NCBI GenBank assembly: GCA_017554305.1 | Contig: JAFZIN010000031.1 | Span: 1 to 62,274 of the forward strand | Length of the DNA: 62,274 nt | Reading direction: 5' to 3' | Origin: Bacteroidales bacterium | Lineage (GTDB): Bacteria > Bacteroidota > Bacteroidia > Bacteroidales > UBA932 | Position numbers and translations under genes: made by a program | Part shown: positions 52,561 through 60,032 of the stretch, piece by piece | Layout: every line of letters begins with the position of its first letter | Position numbering within the stretch: the first letter of the stretch is position 1 | Notes under the pieces: generated by a model | What the model saw: only the letters and a program-made list of their open reading frames with translations | The model's database searches: none | Told to the model about the DNA's origin: nothing

Positions 52561-53460
52561 CTACATTGTAGCAAGAAGTTTTGCGTACTTTCTTACGCAC
52601 CTTCTCACTTTTGCTCCTTTCATGAGTTTAATCTCTTCCGGCAGGCCGGCAATAAACCTGGCGGCTCCCAGCGGAGAACAGATCTCTGTCTTAAGAATCC
52701 ACTCCCCATTCCTCTCCTCAGTCAGGAATTTTTCACTTAACGGATACTCCTCCAAAAGCAGGTTTTTGGCTCTGAGTGAGAGCTTTAGTACAAGTTCCTC
52801 TTTCTCGTTTCCGCTCATACGGAATATATCCACCTGAGCAGCCTTATGCTCTTTCTCATACTTCCATCCCTTCTCCAACTCCACCACGCTCCCAATTCTC
52901 TCCGTCTTGAATACCTTGTTCTGCTTGTCTGCAGTGTCATAGCACCATACAGATATGTAGTTGGTAGTGAAGGCAAAAGGCTCAACGGTACGGTCAGATA
53001 CCTTGCCGGTATGAGAACTGGAGTAGTTCTTCAAAACCACCTGTTTCTTCTCCTCCATGGCCTCAGCCAGAGCGTTTACGTTGCTGGCATTCTCTTTCTT
53101 AACAACCACATCTGCAATGGAGGTGCAGCTGTAAATGGTGGCTAATTTTCTTCTCAAATTCTGCTTAATGACGTTGGTATCATCTATGCCCTCTATAAGG
53201 CGGTTAACCATATATGCCTCTTCATCAGTAAAATGGACCAGTTGAGATATCTCTTTAAAGAAGCGGCTCTCTTTGGCAATGTGGTAGTAATCTCCGCTCT
53301 TCTGCACCACAAACCCCGCCGCCTTAAAGGTGTCTAAATAGCGGTAAATAGATCTGTATGAGGTTTCTAACCTATCTGCAAGCTCATAAATAGTGTAGTT
53401 GTTTCCACTGGAAAGCAACATCATAAGTCTGAGCATTCTTTCTACTTTAGGCTGGTCCAT
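52561..53460 (-). CDS. HTH/WYL-type transcriptional regulator
   Basis: 299 residues. An N-terminal HTH-11/DeoR-like winged helix (YTIYELADRLETSYRSIYRYLDTF) is followed by a WYL-like region with the ligand-pocket residues altered (VVLKNYSSS ... AFTTNYISVWCYD) and a C-terminal WCX-like fold. It probably binds DNA as a homo-oligomer and responds to a ligand. It lies next to a second WYL gene, with 35 bases separating it from the nitroreductase upstream on the same strand, so both may share that gene's transcript. Targets unknown. Confidence 0.82.
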   Translation of the reverse strand: MDQPKVERMLRLMMLLSSGNNYTIYELADRLETSYRSIYRYLDTFKAAGFVVQKSGDYYHIAKESRFFKEISQLVHFTDEEAYMVNRLIEGIDDTNVIKQNLRRKLATIYSCTSIADVVVKKENASNVNALAEAMEEKKQVVLKNYSSSHTGKVSDRTVEPFAFTTNYISVWCYDTADKQNKVFKTERIGSVVELEKGWKYEKEHKAAQVDIFRMSGNEKEELVLKLSLRAKNLLLEEYPLSEKFLTEERNGEWILKTEICSPLGAARFIAGLPEEIKLMKGAKVRRCVRKYAKLLATM

Positions 53461-53495
53461 AACTAAACAAATAAAAGCAAATCAAAACAAAATAA

Positions 53496-54137
53496 CTATC
53501 TGATTATCAAATCTTCCACCTTAACCTTAGGAACATAGTGAATACCGTTCTCCCTAAAGTATCTGTGATCTTCTTTCTCCCCAATATGGAGAATCTGATA
53601 CTTCTCCGCACTCTTTCCTATTGCAATTACCAGAAGAGGGGTCATTCCCTCTCCCACAACTCTCTCTGCCTCTGCCTTGTCAAAGGCTCCTATGCAGATA
53701 CCGTTCAGCCCCATATCTACCGCCTTAAGCAGCATGCTCTGAACGGATATTCCCAAATCTATATCTGTCCATCTGTTCAAAGGCTCTGAGGTGCAGATTA
53801 TTATAAAGGCATTGGGCTCCGTCCCGGGAAACGGAAGGTGAAGTTCCGGCAGCGCTCCTCCCAGTTTAATAAAACGGCAGAAGGCTTCTGCCTCCCCGCC
53901 AACAAGCAGTTTGAACCTCAGTACCTGCTGGTTACGTGCAGAAGGAACCAAAGTATTAACAGATACAATCTCCCTAAGTTCCTCCTTGCTAACCTTATAT
54001 GATGAGTCATACCCTCTGCAGCTGCGGTTCTTAAGCAGCAGAGTATCCAGGCTCTTATGCACCGGATGAACCTTTACGCTCTTTTTTCTCTTCATCTGAA
54101 GATCCTCAAACTTCTTTCCCAAATAGTTGTCTGCCAT
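53496..54137 (-). CDS. Nitroreductase-family flavoprotein
   Basis: 213 residues. The N-terminal segment LLKNRSCRGYD carries the Arg-rich FMN phosphate site. ARNQQVLRF follows in the middle, and LGISVQSMLLKAVDMGLNGICIG is the dimer helix region. Typical members use FMN and NAD(P)H to reduce nitro compounds or quinones; the physiological substrate is unknown. The first 20 residues are Lys-rich and not part of the fold. It has a -7 box 28 bases upstream and marks the left border of the second YD/RHS locus. Confidence 0.85.
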   Translation of the reverse strand: MADNYLGKKFEDLQMKRKKSVKVHPVHKSLDTLLLKNRSCRGYDSSYKVSKEELREIVSVNTLVPSARNQQVLRFKLLVGGEAEAFCRFIKLGGALPELHLPFPGTEPNAFIIICTSEPLNRWTDIDLGISVQSMLLKAVDMGLNGICIGAFDKAEAERVVGEGMTPLLVIAIGKSAEKYQILHIGEKEDHRYFRENGIHYVPKVKVEDLIIR

Positions 54138-54165
54138 AATACCTCTGATTATTTACTCCTCTCTG

Positions 54166-54173
54166 CAAATTTA
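54166..54173 (-). promoter_or_regulatory. -7 box (TAAATTTG) of the nitroreductase gene
   Basis: A perfect TAnnTTTG on the minus strand, 28 bases before the start codon, without a clear -33 element. It lies between the nitroreductase gene and the shared cassette-end element. Confidence 0.45.
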
Positions 54174-54211
54174 GTTATTTGTTACTTGTTATTCGTATCC
54201 TTTAAAACCGT

Positions 54212-54233
54212 ACGAAGAACGGGGGAGGGCACA
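54212..54233. repeat. Shared cassette-end element, copy 2
   Basis: The same 18 bases as at 15331-15348, followed by CACA instead of TACA. It lies 25 bases after the stop of the 396-residue gene and is not translated in that frame. Read on the minus strand in one frame it encodes PSPVLR, as in the first locus. Confidence 0.75.
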
Positions 54234-54257
54234 ATTAGGTCTGTGTGTTTAGTATTT

Positions 54258-55448
54258 CTAATCTGATAAAGACCTTGTTATATCTGAATTTTTCTGGTAT
54301 TCTCGCCATTCTTCAGTATCCTCGGTTGCTCCATTTACGAACTGACGAATGAACTTTGGTAAATAGATTCCTCCCGTATAGGCTTCATAATGTGAGATAT
54401 CATCTTTAGGTGTATAGTGAAAACTCTCAGCAACATCCATATACCATACACTCCATCCACTATACAACCGCCAATCATTGTAATTGTCCATGAAAGATAG
54501 TTCTGGATGAAAAGCCCGAAATCTGATTAATTGATTATTGTTGGCTATTGGGTAAAAACCATATTTTTCCCAACTTTTATCGTAAATGCCAGTTCTAATG
54601 ATTGTATGTGTGAAAGTATAGTCTTGAATATTGGCAATTTCAGAACACAACGGAGTTTCCGATTGAGGAAACTTCCTGTTAAATAGCTTTATAACATCTC
54701 CATATGAGTCATTACAATCATTCCCATATAATTGGAAATACTGGTTAAAGCCATCCTCTTCCATTCGAAAAATATCACCAATTTTTATAATATTAAAATC
54801 AATTGCCGAAGTATTTAGAAACTCCTTTTCTACCTTATGAATCGTTGAAGTTTCATCATAATACCTATTAAAGAATGCAATAGACGGCGATGAAGAGTAA
54901 TCTAGGATATTTATTTGATCATCAAGGGAAAATAAGAATTCTTGACTTTTCTTTTCCTCCCCCCTTTTTATTATCTGCTCTGCAATATGCACTGGATATA
55001 ATTCGCCAGGATAAGCATCAATATGAGAAGTATCGTTTGCTCTAGTATAATGCCAGCTGCCATCTACATTAAAATACCAAATACTCCAACCGCTATAATC
55101 TTTCCAATTCTTAATAATTAATCCAAATTTTAGTTCTCTATGGAAACATCTGAATTTAATGGAATTAACATTATCAGTTATGGGCATATTGGCAACCTTT
55201 TGCCAATAACCATATTTGACACCTTCTAAAACACTAGTATGAAGATAAATACATGCCCCGCTATTCACTATCTCATTGACATCTATGTCAACTTTACTTT
55301 CAAAATTTCCTTTAAAAATTCTGATTACATCAGAATAAAAGCACTCGCTATCTCTACCGCAGAATTGGAAATATTTTTTATATCCGTCAAAAGAAACACA
55401 AAAAATATCTCCAATCTTTAATCTTACTTTTTTCATATTCTTCAACAT
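54258..55448 (-). CDS. Tandem-domain hypothetical protein, candidate immunity factor of the second RHS tip
   Basis: 396 residues built from two related halves of about 190. Each half opens with KIGDIF plus a Gly-Tyr/Phe stretch ending YFQ (GYKKYFQF, GFNQYFQL). Each then has SDVIRIF/GDVIKLF, an AFHPEL/CFHREL motif, YSGWS(I/V)WY and HYT...D(T/I)SH.(D/E)AY. No signal peptide or membrane segment is seen, so it is probably cytoplasmic. The opening GDIF pattern recalls Imm26-type immunity proteins, but this is a resemblance only. It is AT-rich and starts one base after the small membrane protein gene, forming the end of the RHS cassette. Confidence 0.65.
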   Translation of the reverse strand: MLKNMKKVRLKIGDIFCVSFDGYKKYFQFCGRDSECFYSDVIRIFKGNFESKVDIDVNEIVNSGACIYLHTSVLEGVKYGYWQKVANMPITDNVNSIKFRCFHRELKFGLIIKNWKDYSGWSIWYFNVDGSWHYTRANDTSHIDAYPGELYPVHIAEQIIKRGEEKKSQEFLFSLDDQINILDYSSSPSIAFFNRYYDETSTIHKVEKEFLNTSAIDFNIIKIGDIFRMEEDGFNQYFQLYGNDCNDSYGDVIKLFNRKFPQSETPLCSEIANIQDYTFTHTIIRTGIYDKSWEKYGFYPIANNNQLIRFRAFHPELSFMDNYNDWRLYSGWSVWYMDVAESFHYTPKDDISHYEAYTGGIYLPKFIRQFVNGATEDTEEWREYQKNSDITRSLSD

Positions 55449-55871
55449 TTAGTGTAAATATCTTTGTTTTGATTTAATCATAGAAATTCTTAAAAGAGAT
55501 ATAATTACTATTATTATGTATATTAATCTGTTAAAAATTCCAGAACTTATTGAATAGATTCGGTATGCTACAGCGTATCCAGGACTTGATGAGTCGTATT
55601 TGTTTCCTAAAATATTAATAGGGAGATTAAGAAAATGGATTGTTATTGATGATATGAAAATAAGAGCAACAGTTAAGTAATTAATGTGGATAATCGTATT
55701 CATATTAAACAGATAAATTATGAGAACAGTCATTAAAACAATTTGCACTAATACAATTAAATAGATATTTAAATCCATTAACAAAAAAAGAGCGGTCATA
55801 AGTTCAACTAATGTACAGCAAATTTCTACTATGCAAATCAAGAATACAATTCCTCTAAAAAAATTTTTCAT
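55449..55871 (-). CDS. Small four-helix membrane protein, RHS cassette
   Basis: 140 residues with four hydrophobic segments (about 5-32, 36-56, 62-82 and 105-128) and basic ends. No family recognised. The start overlaps the stop of the RHS-core gene (ATGA), so its synthesis is coupled to the toxin-like protein. Composition is strongly AT-rich. It may be a membrane-bound immunity protein if the tip acts at the inner membrane, or a second partner of unknown role; nothing in the sequence decides between these. Confidence 0.6.
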   Translation of the reverse strand: MKNFFRGIVFLICIVEICCTLVELMTALFLLMDLNIYLIVLVQIVLMTVLIIYLFNMNTIIHINYLTVALIFISSITIHFLNLPINILGNKYDSSSPGYAVAYRIYSISSGIFNRLIYIIIVIISLLRISMIKSKQRYLH

Positions 55872-58800
55872 TTCAATTTAATATATGGTTCATTTTTTTT
55901 CAAATAATCTCTTGGATGAAGCTTGTTAATTGCTCTATTTTCTCTGTCTCGTTTACCATCCAATCTACCTATTTCAAATCCGTCAAAAATATCTGACCCT
56001 CCACCATCTTCAGAATTTCTTCTAGACATAAACGCTAATAAAACTCTTTCCCAAAACAGCTTATTACCATTATAGGCTTTGTCATAAGACATTGTATATC
56101 CAACTTTCCAAAAATCGGAGTTTATGTTACAGTAAAAAATAGAGTAGTCATCTATTTTTGTTCCTAGAATATGAAGCTCTGCCTTATTGACATTTGGATT
56201 ATTTAACTCGCCCCTATCCTTAACTTCCTGCAACTTGGTTTCTAATACTTTTATTTGAGATGATTTCACAATAATAATATCCGTTAAACCATCGTCTGTT
56301 TGAAAAAGCAAATCTCCTTTGTCAGAGTAATATTCTGTTGCTGACATTCCTATAGAATCTATCATGTCTATAGGATTGTTAAAGCAATAAATGTATAGAG
56401 ATTTGTCTCGATTCTCTTCTCCTATCGGATCTGGTGCATTCCATCTTGCAATCGTAGGGTCATACTGTCTTGCCCCATAGTCTATGAGTCTTATCTGTGC
56501 AATCATCTGCAGCTCTTTGCCGTTGTATAAGAGACGGTACGGCAACAGCTTTTCTGTTGCTGAAGAGAGGGTAGGGAATCCGTTGTTGTTGTGGTTATAA
56601 TCTGAGAAAGATGCCGGCAGTTTCACTCTGTACTTTTCTGCTATTGCGGGATAGTTTCTTCCTAAGTCCGTTTGGAGTCCGTACGGATAATAGTCATTTC
56701 TTTCCAGAATGTTTCCCTGGTTGTCTGTTACTGCCCTTACGCTTCCCAGATGGTCTCTTATAAGATAGAGTGTCTCGTAATTGACTGTGTAAGTGGTGTC
56801 TGTTCCTATTGTTGTTTGCGGTGTTGCCGCAAATGCGAACCTGGCATCTGCCCCCAAAGCCTCTGCTGCCTCCAGCATTGTCAAAGCCGTTATGTCTCCC
56901 GTTATTGCATCCGTATATTCTTTCCTTGCAAGAGTGAACGGTCCTATGTAAATCCTTCCTGTGCCGTCGGCTCCTGTCACCGAGAATTTTTCTCCGTCTG
57001 CAAAGTATTCATATTTCCCCGCAAGGTTTTCCATCTGCCCCGGTCCTCCCGGACCCAATCTGGTTGGGTTGGAATCCTCATTTTTTCCGTCCCCTCCTCT
57101 CAGTATCTGCATTGACGTCTTTTTAACCTTGAACACAAGGTTGTTTATGTCGTATGAAAGTCTTGCACTCTGGTTTCCGTCCACAATCATGTTTCCGTTC
57201 CCGTCATAACTATACGCTGAAATGAAATCCGTTCCGTCCTGTGTGCCTGAGAGTGTTGTCAGCTTGTCTCCGTCATATGTGTAGGTGAAGCTGTGCCTTG
57301 GAACCAGAAGGGAAGCGCCGTAACGCTCCAGAGCTGAGATGTTTCCGTTTCTGTCATAGGCAATGTCTTTCTCACAATAAGAGCCTGCAGGAGAATTCTC
57401 CGGTCCTTCATACCTTTGTGAGTTCACCAGCCTTCCCTGCGTGTCGTATGTAAACCCGTATGTATTAGCCGCACTTGTTCCCTGCAAGGACTCCCATTCC
57501 GATATGTTTCCGGAATAGAGAGGTACGGTGTTGCTCTTTGCCGGACTGTAATACCTGAGTGTCTGCGAGAAGATGTTTGCCGTTCCCTTCTTTGTCTGTG
57601 TTGTTGTCATCCACTCCTGGATATTGTAATCCAGCGTCTGCGTAAGTTCTCCTCCCAGAGTCTTTACTGTCAGATGCCCCAGCTCGTCATAAACATAAGC
57701 TGCTGTGGCTGTTGACGAGAGCGTGTCCGATGAGGTGAGGGTGTTGTTTTGTATAAAGGAGCAGAAGGTCTTAAGAGTAGCGTCAGAGGTGAGCATCCTT
57801 CCCCGCCTGTCATACGAGAAGGTCTCCGTAAGCAGAGCGTGCAGCGTATCTGAGGCTGTGTTGTTTGAAGCATTAGCCAGACAGTTGCACTGCGGCACCG
57901 TCAGCCTGTAAACCTGTTTTGAAGGCAGACCCTCAAACTTGTACTTTATTGAAGAGACGAGTTTAGAGCCGTCCGGGTAGAGTGTTACCGTCTGCACAGG
58001 CCTTCCGTAAGAGTCATAGAAATAAGCGGTGTACCTGTAAAGGATATCTGTCTGAGAGAGGGTTGCAGGGTTGTCATTAGGATCTTCTGCAATGCCTACC
58101 AGTTCTCCGTTTTTAGAGACGGTCATAGCGGCTCTCTCCCAGAGGACGGTGGCGTACTTTGTGGTGTCTGCATCTGTCTGTGACACGGTCTGCTCTTCCG
58201 GCTTGAATGTAATTGTCTTTCCATCAACCGTGTGTGAAAGCTTTGTCTTTCCTATTTCCGTCTTGGTGAGAGATATGTTGTCTGTCAGTTCATAGACAGA
58301 AGAGGTGAAAGGTATGTTTCCGTTTTGAGAATAGAACGTCTGTGCTGTCTCGTATGAGAAATAACTTCTCATCTGTGCCTCTGTGATGCCCTGCTGGGTA
58401 AGCAAAGTCTCCACGGGACGGTTGCTCCTGTCGTATCTTGTAATATGCCATCTTCCGCTCTGTCTCAGCAGAGAATCCTGTGTTGCCACAACGTTTCCTG
58501 CGGGGTCAGAGACAAACAGCTCCTTCCCTTTTCCCGGCCACCGTCTTTCCGTCATCCTTCCTAAACCGTCATACTTGTATATGTAACAGCGTTTCTTGGC
58601 CCATTCGGAGTCCATGCTTATCTGTGACGCCGCCTTGTTCCTCTCCTCTTCTCCTTCCGGAGTGATGACAGCACAGAGCAGACCTCTTCTGTCATAGACA
58701 TACACCAGATCGCTCCAACCGCCTGATTGTGTGGTGTCTGCGCTTCCTCCAAGATATGTTCTGACCAGAATTGTCTTTTCTTTTTCGTCCGTGAATGTTG

Positions 58801-60031
58801 CAACCGTCTTCCCGTCCGGATCTGTGGTCACCGTCTTTAGGAGTGGCTGAGTGCCCTCCTGCCCCAAAACGCCACGGTTCTTTATGTATCCCTCTTCTGC
58901 AAGAAGAACAGGGATGTTGTCATCCGGTTTTGAGAGGCTGTAGGCAGTTGCAAGATATCTTCCGTTGGCATCGCTTCTGGGCTTCTTCACTCCGGAAGGC
59001 GTTTCCTGAAGGGAGGCGGAACTACGGAAGATACCGCCCTGTGCATACTGTACTAAAGGCTTTCCGGTGACGGCTTCCAGGAGCGTCTCCGTATACGGAA
59101 AATTTTCCGCGTTTCCATAAAGAGTGTGATAATAATTCATTTGGCTTGAAGCCGTTGCACTCTCGTAGTTCTCTGAAGCGGAAGAGGAGACGTACGGCAG
59201 GTAGTCTCTGAGCTTTTGGCCTACGGGGTCATATTCCACTGGGGTAACTATATTTTTCCCGTTGTTAGCGGAGGCTCCCACCAGAACGGTCTGCTTCTGC
59301 TGTCCCAGACCGTTGTACCATACTATGTCCACTATGGAGTCATTCGGTACATACGGGTCACTGCCAATGTAAGTTGCCTTCCTTATCCAGTTGGAGAGCG
59401 TTTCGCTGTCCTGTTGAAGATTAGGTGTGTGGTCAATGAGGGGCTCCGTCTGGGGATATCTACGGTCCGGCCATTGCGGGAACGGTTCAGGACGGTCTGC
59501 TCCCTTGGCTTGTGAGATGTTTATCTGCAGAATGTTTCCGGTGGAGAGCGGGAATATGAGGTTTATCTCTCTCTCCACTGCTTTTAGAGGATCGAGGGCA
59601 GAGTAGGTGTTGTTGGGACGAATCTGGAGGGTGAAGTCCCACCACATCTGGCCCAGGTTGGTGGAAGCGGAGAGGAAGGTCATAAGAGTATCTGCATGTA
59701 TGAAGGCCAGACAGTTGTTAAGATACTCAACATCAGTGAGTCCCGTATGAGGGTCTACGGGGTCATAGTAGGCAGCAAAGGTGACCGTACCTCCGTTATA
59801 GGGAAAACTATAAAAAAACTCAGAGGTATACTGCTGGTTGAGCTTTTCCATGGGCATATTGACGTTGATCATGATCCTCTCCTCCATCTGCCCCGGGCCG
59901 TCATGTATAGGACGGTCCTGTGCCTGAGACTCTTCCGGTGTGGCAAGAAGGAAGAGAAGAGCCAACAGGAAGGAGGAAAGAGAAGACCTGAAAACAAGTG
60001 CCCCCGTATTTATGGATTTCATAGTTCTCAT
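55868..60031 (-). CDS. RHS-core protein with uncharacterised C-terminal tip
   Basis: About 1387 residues from the ATG at 60031, which aligns with the start of the first locus (MRTMKSINTG versus MRKFKSYNTF). A Sec signal peptide (cleavage near SQAQ) is followed by a DUF6443-like region (IVWYNGLGQQKQTV, DYLPYVSS), many YD repeats (YDGLGR, YDRRGR, YDELGH, YDRNGN) and the RHS core (RDHLGSVRAVTD, YGARQYDPTIARW, DSIGMSATEYY). The tip after the core is about 157 residues, AT-rich, with no recognised catalytic motif. Its GLTDIIIV entry and Arg/Asp-rich C-terminal half (GRLDGKRDRENRAINK) suggest a toxin of unknown activity. The YD partner gene upstream ends two bases before this start; two small genes follow. 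Confidence 0.9.
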   Translation of the reverse strand: MRTMKSINTGALVFRSSLSSFLLALLFLLATPEESQAQDRPIHDGPGQMEERIMINVNMPMEKLNQQYTSEFFYSFPYNGGTVTFAAYYDPVDPHTGLTDVEYLNNCLAFIHADTLMTFLSASTNLGQMWWDFTLQIRPNNTYSALDPLKAVEREINLIFPLSTGNILQINISQAKGADRPEPFPQWPDRRYPQTEPLIDHTPNLQQDSETLSNWIRKATYIGSDPYVPNDSIVDIVWYNGLGQQKQTVLVGASANNGKNIVTPVEYDPVGQKLRDYLPYVSSSASENYESATASSQMNYYHTLYGNAENFPYTETLLEAVTGKPLVQYAQGGIFRSSASLQETPSGVKKPRSDANGRYLATAYSLSKPDDNIPVLLAEEGYIKNRGVLGQEGTQPLLKTVTTDPDGKTVATFTDEKEKTILVRTYLGGSADTTQSGGWSDLVYVYDRRGLLCAVITPEGEEERNKAASQISMDSEWAKKRCYIYKYDGLGRMTERRWPGKGKELFVSDPAGNVVATQDSLLRQSGRWHITRYDRSNRPVETLLTQQGITEAQMRSYFSYETAQTFYSQNGNIPFTSSVYELTDNISLTKTEIGKTKLSHTVDGKTITFKPEEQTVSQTDADTTKYATVLWERAAMTVSKNGELVGIAEDPNDNPATLSQTDILYRYTAYFYDSYGRPVQTVTLYPDGSKLVSSIKYKFEGLPSKQVYRLTVPQCNCLANASNNTASDTLHALLTETFSYDRRGRMLTSDATLKTFCSFIQNNTLTSSDTLSSTATAAYVYDELGHLTVKTLGGELTQTLDYNIQEWMTTTQTKKGTANIFSQTLRYYSPAKSNTVPLYSGNISEWESLQGTSAANTYGFTYDTQGRLVNSQRYEGPENSPAGSYCEKDIAYDRNGNISALERYGASLLVPRHSFTYTYDGDKLTTLSGTQDGTDFISAYSYDGNGNMIVDGNQSARLSYDINNLVFKVKKTSMQILRGGDGKNEDSNPTRLGPGGPGQMENLAGKYEYFADGEKFSVTGADGTGRIYIGPFTLARKEYTDAITGDITALTMLEAAEALGADARFAFAATPQTTIGTDTTYTVNYETLYLIRDHLGSVRAVTDNQGNILERNDYYPYGLQTDLGRNYPAIAEKYRVKLPASFSDYNHNNNGFPTLSSATEKLLPYRLLYNGKELQMIAQIRLIDYGARQYDPTIARWNAPDPIGEENRDKSLYIYCFNNPIDMIDSIGMSATEYYSDKGDLLFQTDDGLTDIIIVKSSQIKVLETKLQEVKDRGELNNPNVNKAELHILGTKIDDYSIFYCNINSDFWKVGYTMSYDKAYNGNKLFWERVLLAFMSRRNSEDGGGSDIFDGFEIGRLDGKRDRENRAINKLHPRDYLKKNEPYIKLK

Positions 60032-60032
60032 G

